From JAJYSO01 sp964586655 (lineage in GTDB: Bacteria > Bacteroidota > Bacteroidia > Flavobacteriales > Flavobacteriaceae), in contig CAZPGY010000002.1 of assembly GCA_964586655.1 (NCBI GenBank), forward strand, positions 62,001-126,000: a stretch of DNA of 64,000 nt. The letters are read 5' to 3'. Shown here one piece after another: positions 33,910-42,575 of this stretch (position 1 is the first letter of the stretch; each line of letters starts with the position of its first letter). The notes below the pieces were generated by a model, which saw only the letters and a program-made list of their open reading frames with translations, was not told the origin of the DNA and did not search any database. The position numbers were made by a program, and so were the translations under genes.

Positions 33910-36900
33910 TTAACCTTTTTTAAAATTTTGCTTTTTAAGTTTCCGCTCTTGCCAGCCGGCATAAAGAACCGGCACAACAAACATGGTCATCACCTGAAAG
34001 AACATCCCGCCAAACAAGGGAATGGCCATTGGAATCATAATATCTGAACCGCGCCCGGTAGAGGTCAAAATAGGAATTAATGCAATGATGGCTATAGCTG
34101 TCGTCATCATTGCCGGCCGCACTCTCTTCCGCCCGGCGGCAATAATGGAAGTTCTGATCGCTTTTAAGCTATCGGGGTTTTTAAGGGTAAAAACTTGCTT
34201 GATATAGGTTCCCATAATCACCCCGTCATTTGTGGCCAAACCGGCTAAGGCAATAAAGCCTACCCAAACTGCGGTATCCATATTTACTGCATGCATATTA
34301 AACAGTTGGTGTATGTTCTTACCAAAAACAGAGAAGTTTAAGAACCACGTTTGCCCATAAAGCCACATCATTACAAAACCGCCGGCAAAAGCAACAAAAA
34401 TGCCGGAGAAAACCATTAAGGAGGTTTGAATATCGTTGAACAGTAAATAAAGAATAAGTAAAATGACCAACAAGCTCACCGGTACAAGTATAGCCAAACG
34501 CTTGGCTGTTGCTTGCTGTTTGAGGTAGTTTCCTGCAAACTTATAGGTAATCCCTTCGGGAACCTCGATTTCGCCAGATTTTATTTTTTGTTGGATATAA
34601 GTTTTAGCCGCCTTTGCCGCTTCAATTTCCGAGACGTGATTTCTGGGGGCGAAAACCACATATCCGGTTAAGAATGCATTTTCACTGCGGATCATTTGTG
34701 GCCCTCTGCGGTATTGAATAGTTGCAATCTGCTGCAGCGGAATTGGTGAGCCTTCAGTCGTCTGAACCAAAACATTTTGGAGTGCAGCAGGATTGTCGCG
34801 CAATTCTCGAGGGTATCGTACTGTAACGGCAAAACGCCGACGTCCCTTAATGACAGTAGACACTCTTTTACCACCTACTGCAGCAGAAATCACATTTTGC
34901 ACATCCTTGATATTTAATCCGTATCGAGAAATTTTATCACGATCAATATCAATCTCTATATAAGGCTTCCCCACAATGCGATCGGCAAAAACGGAGGCCG
35001 TATTTAATTGGGGCAATTCTTTTAAGTAATCCTCCAGTTGTAACCCAAAATCTTCAATGGTTTTCAAATCTGATCCATATATTTTAATTCCTATAGGAGC
35101 GCGAAGACCGGTGGAAATCATCATCAGTCGCGTTTGAATGGGTTGCAACTTTGGCGCAGTTGTCAAGCCCGGGAATTCTCCGGCTTTTGAAATTTCTTCC
35201 CAAATGTCGTGTGGCGATCGGATTTTATCTCGCCATTGTTTAAAATAATTTCCTTCTTCATCCGGAATCAACAAATCGGTATCAAACCCTAATAAAAGAC
35301 TCTCTCCCGGTTTAAAAAGACTGCCATTTTCAAGTATGAAGTCGCCATTTTCATCAACTTTAAACCGCAAGGGGTGCCCCTTTTCATCTGCTTTATATTT
35401 TGATTTATAATCAATAATAATTTCATACATTGAGGTGGGTGCCGGATCTAAAGCCGAATTGACATGTCCCCATTTTCCGACCACATTTTTGACCTCCGGT
35501 ATTTGGGCTATAGCCCGATCAATCTTAGCAATGGTTTCTATATTTTTAGAGACACTGGCATGTGCCATACTGGAAGGCATCAGCAAAAACATACCTTCAT
35601 TTAAATTGGGCATAAAATCCTTTTCCAAGCCCGGAAAAAGCTGATCCATTTGCTGCCAACCAGCCGACTTTTCAATTGACCAGTTAATGGTATGAGCTCC
35701 ACTCTTTAAAAACCCAAAGGTTTTGCTAAAGCCCTGCCAAATCATAACTCCAAAGAAAAGCAACAAAACAGGAAAAGCGAGGAAACTCTTTTTATGACGC
35801 AAACACCACTCGAGTATCCGAGGGTAAATATGAACCACATACATCAAGCTTCCCAACACCAATCCCACTATAATCAAGACAAAAATAAAGTTGACAAAAA
35901 CTCCATTTTTCACCCCCAAGGGCAGCCATTCTGTACTTAAAAACCAAGCTACGGTGAGCAAAATAATGATGGTATTGGCTACTTTTTGTCGATATGGAGT
36001 CCATTTTGCAGAAAAACTGATAAGCAATTGATTGATACTGAGCAACAAAAGTGATAGCCCAAGAATATTTTTAAAATAGAACAAGATGAAAAGTCCGACA
36101 GGCAGTAGTAAAACATTCAAAATTCGCCGCCATTTGATATTAAGTCTCAACCCAAAAATCAAGTGACACAAAGCGGGAATAGCAATGATCCCTAATATCA
36201 GGGAAGCTGCTAATGCAAATGTTTTGGTGAAAGCGAGGGGTTTAAATAATTTTCCGGCTTCTCCCTGCATTGAAAACACCGGCAGAAAACTGACAATCAC
36301 AATAATCATAGCCGTAACAATCGCTGGTGCAATCTCAACACTTCCTTCATACACCACTTCCAGCAAGGCTTTCCCGCGTTTATTTTTATTTTGGGGCATT
36401 TCGAGGTGCTGGATAATATTTTCGGTAATAACAATACCGATATCGACCATTACTCCAATGGCAATAACTATACCCGATAGAGAGAGAATATCGGCAGTGA
36501 CGCCACAGTATTTCATGATAATAAAAGTGGCAAGCACGCCAACGGGTAGTAAAAAGGAAACAATAAAAGAAGCCCGCATATTGAGCAACATGGCAATAAT
36601 AACAATAATACTGATCAGAATTTCATGAGATAATGCCGAGCTCAAGGTTCCCAAGGTTTCTTGAATAAGTTGGGAACGGTCATAAAAAGGCACAATGGTC
36701 ACCTTTGAAACCACCCCATTCTCCAGAGTCTTTGTAGGCAGAGACAGGCTGAGGCTTGCTATCTTCTCCTTAATGTTTTTAATCACCTGCATCGGATTGC
36801 TGCCATAGCGTGCCAATACTACGCCGCCCACAGCTTCGGCTCCGGCTTTATTAAGGCCTCCACGACGCTCAGCCGGACCAAATTGAACTTGGGCGACATC

Positions 36901-37734
36901 CGCTACTCGTATAGGAATCTTATTACGAACAGCAACCACGGCTTTTTCAATATCTTCAAGATCTTTGACATAGCCTAAAATGCGTAAAATATATTCTACC
37001 TTATTATAAGACATGGTTTGGGCTCCGGCTACGCCATTGCTTTCTTTTACCGCATTTATCACCTGCTGAAAGCTTACCTGATAAGTCCGCAATGCATCAG
37101 GATCAATATTAACTTGATATTCTTTCACATAGCCTCCAATAGAACCCACTTGAGTTACGCCGTCAACTGCAGTTAATGCATATTTAATATAAAAATCTTG
37201 AAGGGTTCGAAGTTCTTCCGGGCTCCAGCCTCCCACAGGTTCACCCGTTTTAGGATTTCGCCCTTCCAAAGTATACCAATACACCTGTCCTAATCCGGTG
37301 GCATCAGGGCCCAAAGTAGGCTTGACCGTTTCCGGCAACCAATGAGTTGGTAAAGAACTTAGTTTTTCCAAAACCCGAGCCCGCGACCAGTAAAAATCAA
37401 CGCCATCCTTAAAAATAATATAGATATAAGAAGCGCCAAACATAGAAGAAGACCGAATAGTTTTCACTCCGGGCACCCCGAGTAAAGCTGTGGTGAGCGG
37501 ATAAGAAATTTGGTTTTGGATATCTTTAGGGGAGTGCCCCGGCCACCGCGTATAAACAATTTGTTGATTGGGACCAATATTAGGAATAGCATCTACCGCA
37601 ACGGGAGCATTGGGTAGGATTTTGAAATTCCAATCAAATGGAGATACTGCAATTCCCCAGCCAATAATACTGGTCAATACGACGAAAGTAATGACTTTCT
37701 TTTCGAGAAAAAATCGGATAATTTTATTAAACAT
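33910..37734 (-). CDS. cusA: CusA/CzcA-family heavy-metal efflux RND transporter
   Basis: 1274-residue proton-driven inner-membrane pump of the heavy-metal RND family. The N-terminus (FFLEKKVITFVVLTSIIGWG) is the first helix, followed by the porter domain and VVIKNL-like central helices; the conserved transmembrane segment LSGIVIAIGVMVDIGIVITE carries the acidic residues of the proton relay. Three methionines equivalent to the Cu(I)/Ag(I) binding Met573, Met623 and Met672 of E. coli CusA appear in FLLMPSSM, PAPTSMYEI and RLMMISTG, favouring monovalent copper or silver over zinc/cobalt. The protein is longer than CusA (1047) because of an insertion of extra helices around residues 540-670. Confidence 0.93.
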   Translation of the reverse strand: MFNKIIRFFLEKKVITFVVLTSIIGWGIAVSPFDWNFKILPNAPVAVDAIPNIGPNQQIVYTRWPGHSPKDIQNQISYPLTTALLGVPGVKTIRSSSMFGASYIYIIFKDGVDFYWSRARVLEKLSSLPTHWLPETVKPTLGPDATGLGQVYWYTLEGRNPKTGEPVGGWSPEELRTLQDFYIKYALTAVDGVTQVGSIGGYVKEYQVNIDPDALRTYQVSFQQVINAVKESNGVAGAQTMSYNKVEYILRILGYVKDLEDIEKAVVAVRNKIPIRVADVAQVQFGPAERRGGLNKAGAEAVGGVVLARYGSNPMQVIKNIKEKIASLSLSLPTKTLENGVVSKVTIVPFYDRSQLIQETLGTLSSALSHEILISIIVIIAMLLNMRASFIVSFLLPVGVLATFIIMKYCGVTADILSLSGIVIAIGVMVDIGIVITENIIQHLEMPQNKNKRGKALLEVVYEGSVEIAPAIVTAMIIVIVSFLPVFSMQGEAGKLFKPLAFTKTFALAASLILGIIAIPALCHLIFGLRLNIKWRRILNVLLLPVGLFILFYFKNILGLSLLLLSINQLLISFSAKWTPYRQKVANTIIILLTVAWFLSTEWLPLGVKNGVFVNFIFVLIIVGLVLGSLMYVVHIYPRILEWCLRHKKSFLAFPVLLLFFGVMIWQGFSKTFGFLKSGAHTINWSIEKSAGWQQMDQLFPGLEKDFMPNLNEGMFLLMPSSMAHASVSKNIETIAKIDRAIAQIPEVKNVVGKWGHVNSALDPAPTSMYEIIIDYKSKYKADEKGHPLRFKVDENGDFILENGSLFKPGESLLLGFDTDLLIPDEEGNYFKQWRDKIRSPHDIWEEISKAGEFPGLTTAPKLQPIQTRLMMISTGLRAPIGIKIYGSDLKTIEDFGLQLEDYLKELPQLNTASVFADRIVGKPYIEIDIDRDKISRYGLNIKDVQNVISAAVGGKRVSTVIKGRRRFAVTVRYPRELRDNPAALQNVLVQTTEGSPIPLQQIATIQYRRGPQMIRSENAFLTGYVVFAPRNHVSEIEAAKAAKTYIQQKIKSGEIEVPEGITYKFAGNYLKQQATAKRLAILVPVSLLVILLILYLLFNDIQTSLMVFSGIFVAFAGGFVMMWLYGQTWFLNFSVFGKNIHQLFNMHAVNMDTAVWVGFIALAGLATNDGVIMGTYIKQVFTLKNPDSLKAIRTSIIAAGRKRVRPAMMTTAIAIIALIPILTSTGRGSDIMIPMAIPLFGGMFFQVMTMFVVPVLYAGWQERKLKKQNFKKG

Positions 37735-37838
37735 AACGACATTTCACTAAATAAAAAGGAGAGGCTATTAAGCCTTGTAAATTTCAGAAATGATATAGAA
37801 ATCCTTTTGCCCTAAGGCATCAAGAAATTGCGTTATGT

Positions 37839-38252
37839 CTAAATTAAAAAGACCTCCACACGCTTGTAGATGGGAATGTCGGGTGGGGGAACCGTGTATT
37901 TTGTGTTAAAATGAGTGGGGTGGTTTAACGCACTTGGCAGCAGTACCAATTTAAAGTTATTGAGATTAAAAGCTACAAAGAAAGCCTTAAAGTCAAAATG
38001 AAAATGTGTAATTTGACTCTCCCCGCTGACTTCGAGTTGCTGCAATACATTTTGACAACAATGCTGTTGAAAAGCTGTTTCTCCGTGGTTTTGTGAAGGG
38101 TGATTTTCTTCCATTCCACAATGCGACGGATGACTACCCAGTAAGATTTCGGTATTCAACAAATTGCCATAACAAAAATGCTGACTCAAAGTTAAATGAC
38201 TCGTCGTCAGTAAAAAAATAAGGCTGACAAGTATGGATAACACCTTTTTCAT
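37839..38252 (-). CDS. HYC_CC_PP family protein (small periplasmic Cys/His protein)
   Basis: 137-residue secreted protein, first gene of the efflux operon. A signal peptide (about 1-23) precedes the HFC motif, a His/Met/Cys-rich stretch (HPSHCGMEENHPSQNH), a HCC motif and a PPPDIP segment near the C-terminus, the pattern that names the HYC_CC_PP family. The content of Cys, His and Met suggests metal binding, and the position directly upstream of cusA suggests periplasmic copper handling or sensing. A TATCTTTG box lies only 8 nt before the start codon. Confidence 0.8.
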   Translation of the reverse strand: MKKVLSILVSLIFLLTTSHLTLSQHFCYGNLLNTEILLGSHPSHCGMEENHPSQNHGETAFQQHCCQNVLQQLEVSGESQITHFHFDFKAFFVAFNLNNFKLVLLPSALNHPTHFNTKYTVPPPDIPIYKRVEVFLI

Positions 38253-38259
38253 GGGTTAA

Positions 38260-38267
38260 CAAAGATA
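38260..38267 (-). promoter_or_regulatory. -7 box of the Cus operon (TATCTTTG)
   Basis: Exact TAnnTTTG match on the minus strand, so close to the ATG at 38252 that the transcript would be almost leaderless. No clear -33 box is visible. Confidence 0.5.
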
Positions 38268-38303
38268 GGCATTTTTTTGTAAAGTCACTACAGAGCACCT
38301 CTA

Positions 38304-39545
38304 TTACTCAAACCGGATTGCCTTGACCGGAGATATTTTGGTGATGATATAGGAAGGCAACAGCAGCATTAACAGACAAAGAAGAAGGGTGCCCGCATTG
38401 ATCAATAAAATGTATTCAATATTGAGGTAAACCGGAGCGGTTGACACGTAATAAGTATCGGGATTAAGCGGAATAATATTAAAGTATTTTTGGATCAGCA
38501 AGAAACCTATTCCGATGATATTCCCCCACAACAGCCCCTTTCCAATAAGGTAAGCTGCATTGTATAGGAATATTTTTCTAATACTCCAATCTGAACTACC
38601 CAGGGCTTTGAGCATACCAATCATTTGGGTACGCTCAAGGATAAGCACCAATAGAGCCGTAATCATATTGATGCCGGCCACCACAATCATGATGCCGATA
38701 ATCAAGGCAATATTGAAATTAAACAAGGACAACCATTCAAAGATTGCCGGATATTTTTGCAAGATGGTGCGAGCATCGAGTCTGGAATCTATGCTTCGGT
38801 ACACTTCTCCTCCTACCCTGTTAAGCTGGTCAAAATCATTGATATAAACTTCAAAACCGCCTACTTGATCGACCTCCCACTTATTAATCCGCTGCATTTG
38901 ATTGATGTCGACCAGGACAAAAGTTTTATCAAATTCACGAAATCCGGAGTTAAAAATACCCGAAACATGAAAAGCAATCAAACGCGTTCTTTCTTGATTA
39001 TTTCGGTTCATAAAATAAATAACCACCTTATCGCCCACCTCAAATCCCAATCGATTAGCCATGTATTCAGAAATCAATATTTCTCGACTGTAGGCTTCAG
39101 GATCACTAAAATCAGGGAGTTCTCCTGCTATCAGGTACTGCTTAAAATATTCCCATCGATAGTTTTGCCCCACTCCTTTGACCACAACAGCCTCAAAATT
39201 TTCTGCTGTTCGAATAATTCCATATTTGGTAACATAAGCTTGCACGTGATTGACTTCAGGAACCGCCGAAAAATCAGGGAAAAAATTTTGGTTCTTGTCA
39301 ATAGGATTGGTAGTGACCTGAGCAGTATTGTTATCCATATTTTCAATGGTGATATCCCCATTAAAAGCCTGTATTTTTTGCCGTATTTTTTGTTGAAGAC
39401 CAATTCCCGTAGCCACAGCAACAAGCATCATAATAACCCCAATGGCAATAGCCGTCATGGCAATCTTTATAATGGGCGCCGAGATGCTGCTCTTATAATC
39501 TTTGGCTTTGATCAGTCGCTTGGATATGAACCACTCTAAATTCAA
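38304..39545 (-). CDS. ABC transporter permease, LolC/LolE (FtsX) type
   Basis: 413-residue inner-membrane protein with one N-terminal helix, a large periplasmic MacB-like domain (about 50-270) and three C-terminal helices forming the FtsX domain. The N-terminal MNLEWFISKRLIKAK and the segment ERTQMIGMLKALGSSDWSIR are typical of lipoprotein-releasing LolC/LolE proteins, which pass lipoproteins from the inner membrane to the LolA carrier. The start codon is TTG at 39545. The matching ATPase (LolD) is not adjacent. The promoter lies just upstream, so it is a single gene. Confidence 0.88.
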   Translation of the reverse strand: MNLEWFISKRLIKAKDYKSSISAPIIKIAMTAIAIGVIMMLVAVATGIGLQQKIRQKIQAFNGDITIENMDNNTAQVTTNPIDKNQNFFPDFSAVPEVNHVQAYVTKYGIIRTAENFEAVVVKGVGQNYRWEYFKQYLIAGELPDFSDPEAYSREILISEYMANRLGFEVGDKVVIYFMNRNNQERTRLIAFHVSGIFNSGFREFDKTFVLVDINQMQRINKWEVDQVGGFEVYINDFDQLNRVGGEVYRSIDSRLDARTILQKYPAIFEWLSLFNFNIALIIGIMIVVAGINMITALLVLILERTQMIGMLKALGSSDWSIRKIFLYNAAYLIGKGLLWGNIIGIGFLLIQKYFNIIPLNPDTYYVSTAPVYLNIEYILLINAGTLLLCLLMLLLPSYIITKISPVKAIRFE

Positions 39546-39570
39546 AAATATCGGATTTTACTTTATGGGT

Positions 39571-39603
39571 CAAAAATACAGCTTTTCTGCTTTGAATAAC
39601 AAA
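39571..39603 (-). promoter_or_regulatory. Promoter of the LolC/E-like gene (TTTG-N21-TATTTTTG)
   Basis: On the minus strand a TTTG (39600-39603) and TATTTTTG (39571-39578) are separated by 21 nt, a good -33/-7 pair. Confidence 0.7.
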
Positions 39604-40251
39604 GACTGAGAAAAAGCTCAAAAAAATTAAATCAGAATTTATCGATTAATATCACCTCGCCTCTTCGACACCACTCAGGATCGGCACTGTCAAATAAGCA
39701 CATTACCGCAAGCGGAAACGATTGACTGTCTACAACAACGAAATTTCGACTGTACTTGAAGGGGTGGGTTTGAGAATTTAAACTTCCTTGGTTTTTATCT
39801 CCCCTTGAAAAACATTTTTCGAGATAAAAGGTTTTTATTCTAAAGCTACTTTCAGATATTTACAAGCCCGATTAATAATGAGGGGACTTTTATTAACTGT
39901 TTTTGTGAAAAATCTCATTTCTCCATGGTGCAAAAAACGACAGGAAACGGTACCCGCTAAAAAAGGAGGAGTTTTTTCCTTTAAACAATACTAAAAAACT
40001 GTATTTAATATACGGGGCTACCACAAATTTAATGGAAGATTTAAAATCCATTTTTATTGCCCCCAACCTTAAAGGATGATTGAATTCAAGTAGTAAATAC
40101 AACAAAATGGGTTTTAAGACAGATATTATGACTATTTTTCGGCTCCTTATAGGGCTTGAGAGGAAACGAAAAATAGCCATTTCCACTAAAATAACAGTAA
40201 CACCAATATTGCCGTTCAATCTATTTTTTAACCCGTTAAAACAGCACTATT
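39604..40251. other. Long intergenic region with a bulged hairpin
   Basis: About 650 bp between the LolC/E-like gene and the namZ-like gene, which are divergent. It holds a long hairpin at 39793-39829 but no supported gene; the 108-codon frame on the minus strand (39893-40219) has no family resemblance and an implausible composition. No tRNA is visible. Confidence 0.45.
39793..39829. other. Long hairpin in gene-free DNA
   Basis: TTTTATCTC (39793-39801) pairs perfectly with GAGATAAAA (39821-39829), and the inner GAAAAA and TTTTTC extend the stem around a two-base loop, with one left-side bulge. It could be a small-RNA terminator or an attenuator, but no transcript is evident. Confidence 0.4.
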
Positions 40252-41508
40252 ATGAATAGCGTTTCTCTATTTTTAAAAAACGTTTTTCTCTTGTTTTTAA
40301 TCCTTGCATTTTCCTGTGCGGGAAATCCCAAGGATGCCAAAGAAAGCGGAAGCATACAAGCTGAAACCCTCTCCGGTTTAGATACGGCCTTCAATAAAAT
40401 AGTAAAAAAACCGATTAGCGTCGGCGCCAATCGCACCAAGGCTTATCTTCCGCTACTCCGGGGCAAAAAGGTAGGTATTGTCGGGAACCAAACCACGGTT
40501 ATTTTTAATACCGACGGCTATACACATTTGGTAGATTCTTTACTGACGCTGGGCATCGAGGTAACCACGGTCTTTGCCCCCGAACACGGTTTTCGCGGCA
40601 CTGCCGACGCCGGAGAAAGCGTGGAAGACGGCATAGACAAGAAAACCGGCTTGCCTATTATTTCTCTATATGGAAATCATCGTAAGCCCACCGCCGAAGA
40701 TTTAAAAAATGTCGACATCCTGATTTTCGATATCCAAGATGTAGGGGTTCGTTTCTACACCTATATCTCCACTTTGCATTACGTAATGGCAGCCTGCGCA
40801 GCAAACGATATTCCACTGTTGGTATTGGATCGCCCCAATCCAAACGGTGCTTATATTGACGGTCCAATTTTAGAAAAAGAATTTAAGAGCTTTGTCGGGA
40901 TGGATCCGGTGCCCATTGTTCACGGAATGACCATAGGAGAATATGCCCAAATGATTAATGGCGAAGGCTGGCTACCCCGAGGAAAACGATGCAACTTGAC
41001 GGTCATTAAAATGGAAAACTACAGCAAAAATCGTCAATATTCCCTGCCCATCAAGCCCTCCCCAAACCTGCCCAACGATAAGGCTATCAACCTGTATCCG
41101 AGTTTGTGTTTTTTTGAAGGCACCCCTGTAAATGCCGGCCGAGGCACCTCCTTTCAATTTCAAGTGTTTGGTTCACCGTATTTAGATTCAACTTATTTCG
41201 ATTTTCAGTACGTTCCTCAGCCCAATGCCGGATCAAAACATCCTAAAAACGAAGGAAAGACCTGCTATGGACGTGACTTGCGTCAGCATCCGCCATTGCA
41301 TAAAATCAATTTGGAGTGGCTGATTGAAGCCTATCACCACACTGCTGATCAGTCCAACTTCTTTACTTCCTATTTTACCCTCTTGGCCGGTACCGACCAA
41401 TTGCAGCAACAAATCGAAAACGGCATGACCGCTCAAGAAATTAAACGCACCTGGCAAATGGGCTTAAAGAAATACAATCAAATGCGGCAGCCTTATTTGT
41501 TGTATTGA
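40252..41508 (+). CDS. DUF1343 / NamZ-like exo-beta-N-acetylmuramidase lipoprotein
   Basis: 418-residue protein of the DUF1343 (YbbC, GH171) family, whose characterised member NamZ removes terminal MurNAc from peptidoglycan fragments during cell-wall recycling. A lipoprotein signal with lipobox AFSC is present near residue 23. Family blocks are VGIVGNQT, then VFAPEHGFRGTADAGE, then DIQDVGVRFYTYIST, and the late PLCFFEGT-like segment (here PSLCFFEGTPVNAGRGT). Enzymatic activity is inferred from the family. It is a single plus-strand gene; the hairpin at 41604-41633 separates it from convergent sdhB. Confidence 0.92.
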   Translation: MNSVSLFLKNVFLLFLILAFSCAGNPKDAKESGSIQAETLSGLDTAFNKIVKKPISVGANRTKAYLPLLRGKKVGIVGNQTTVIFNTDGYTHLVDSLLTLGIEVTTVFAPEHGFRGTADAGESVEDGIDKKTGLPIISLYGNHRKPTAEDLKNVDILIFDIQDVGVRFYTYISTLHYVMAACAANDIPLLVLDRPNPNGAYIDGPILEKEFKSFVGMDPVPIVHGMTIGEYAQMINGEGWLPRGKRCNLTVIKMENYSKNRQYSLPIKPSPNLPNDKAINLYPSLCFFEGTPVNAGRGTSFQFQVFGSPYLDSTYFDFQYVPQPNAGSKHPKNEGKTCYGRDLRQHPPLHKINLEWLIEAYHHTADQSNFFTSYFTLLAGTDQLQQQIENGMTAQEIKRTWQMGLKKYNQMRQPYLLY

Positions 41509-41603
41509 GAAGGTTTTCTTTATCAATAGGACTATTAATCAGCCTAAAGATTTATAAACCATTTTGGTAATAAACCTGTATCTCGAAATGAATTTAACAA
41601 CAA

Positions 41604-41633
41604 ATCCCCAAACTCTTTTGAGAATTTGGGGAT
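41604..41633. terminator. Hairpin between namZ-like gene and sdhB
   Basis: ATCCCCAAA (41604-41612) pairs perfectly with TTTGGGGAT (41625-41633), with a smaller CTC/GAG inside. It serves the two convergent genes and resembles the hairpin at 2786-2819. Confidence 0.7.
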
Positions 41634-41668
41634 GAAAGGGGAATCAAAAAGATCAATTTCTTAAAAAA

Positions 41669-42415
41669 TCAACCTTCTGTAGTAGCTTTGATAAACTCGC
41701 GGTTCATGGTGGCGATATTAGTCAATTTGATACCTTTAGGACATTCAATTTCACAAGCACCGGTGTTGGTACAACTTCCAAATCCTTCTTCATCCATCTG
41801 GCGTACCATTTTTTTAGCGCGTTCTGAAGCTTCCACCTTACCTTGGGGCAAGTGAGCATATTGAGAAATTTTAGCACCGACAAACAGGGCGGCACTGGCA
41901 TTTTTACAGGCGGCCACACAAGCACCGCAGCCAATACAGGTAGCCGAGTTGAAGGCTTCATCGGCATCTTCTTTATTGACCGGCAGGGTATTGGCATCTA
42001 AAGTGTTTCCGGCGGTATTCGCCGAAACATAGCCTCCGGCTTGTTGGATACGGTCAAAGGCGGAACGGTCAACCACCAAGTCTTTAATCACCGGAAAAGC
42101 TTTGGCCCGGAAAGGTTCGATATAAATGGTATCACCGTCGTTAAAATGGCGCATATGCAACTGACAGGTGGTAGTCAAGCGTCCCGGTCCATGAGGTTCT
42201 CCGTTGATTTGTAAAGAGCAAGTTCCACAAATTCCTTCGCGACAATCGTGGTCAAACTCTATGGGTTCTTTATCTTCGGCCACCAAACTTTCATTGAGGA
42301 CGTCGAGCATTTCAAGGAAAGACATATCCGGATTGATATCTTCAACGTGATAATCAACCATTTTCCCTTTGGCCTTTGGCCCTGCCTGACGCCATATTTT
42401 TAAATCTAAATTCAT
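41669..42415 (-). CDS. sdhB: Succinate dehydrogenase / fumarate reductase iron-sulfur subunit
   Basis: 248-residue electron-transfer subunit of complex II. The plant-type [2Fe-2S] ligands lie in CREGICGTC, and the [4Fe-4S]/[3Fe-4S] ligands are in CIGCGACVAAC and CTNTGACEIECPKGI. It belongs to the B-type (epsilon-like) complex with one membrane anchor, as in other Bacteroidetes. It is the third gene of sdhCAB and is separated from sdhA by 160 bp of AT-rich DNA with no gene. Confidence 0.97.
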   Translation of the reverse strand: MNLDLKIWRQAGPKAKGKMVDYHVEDINPDMSFLEMLDVLNESLVAEDKEPIEFDHDCREGICGTCSLQINGEPHGPGRLTTTCQLHMRHFNDGDTIYIEPFRAKAFPVIKDLVVDRSAFDRIQQAGGYVSANTAGNTLDANTLPVNKEDADEAFNSATCIGCGACVAACKNASAALFVGAKISQYAHLPQGKVEASERAKKMVRQMDEEGFGSCTNTGACEIECPKGIKLTNIATMNREFIKATTEG

Positions 42416-42575
42416 AGTTTTAGCTTTAATTGTTAGTCGTTGATTGTTACGGTTTGCCCCGGATAAGATTTCACATCTCTTTTTTCATTTTCCGTGTTCA
42501 CCGTTTTAAAACGTTCAAGCAATCAACAATTTCTATTTTATGTTTGTATTGCACTCAATCAATACACCATATATT

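Noticed and set aside
38757..39539. 260-codon plus-strand frame opposite the LolC/E-like gene
   Set aside because: Antisense shadow; the minus-strand protein has a clear FtsX-type structure.
39893..40219. 108-codon minus-strand frame in the 650-bp gap
   Set aside because: No start signal, no recognisable family, and an odd composition; considered chance.
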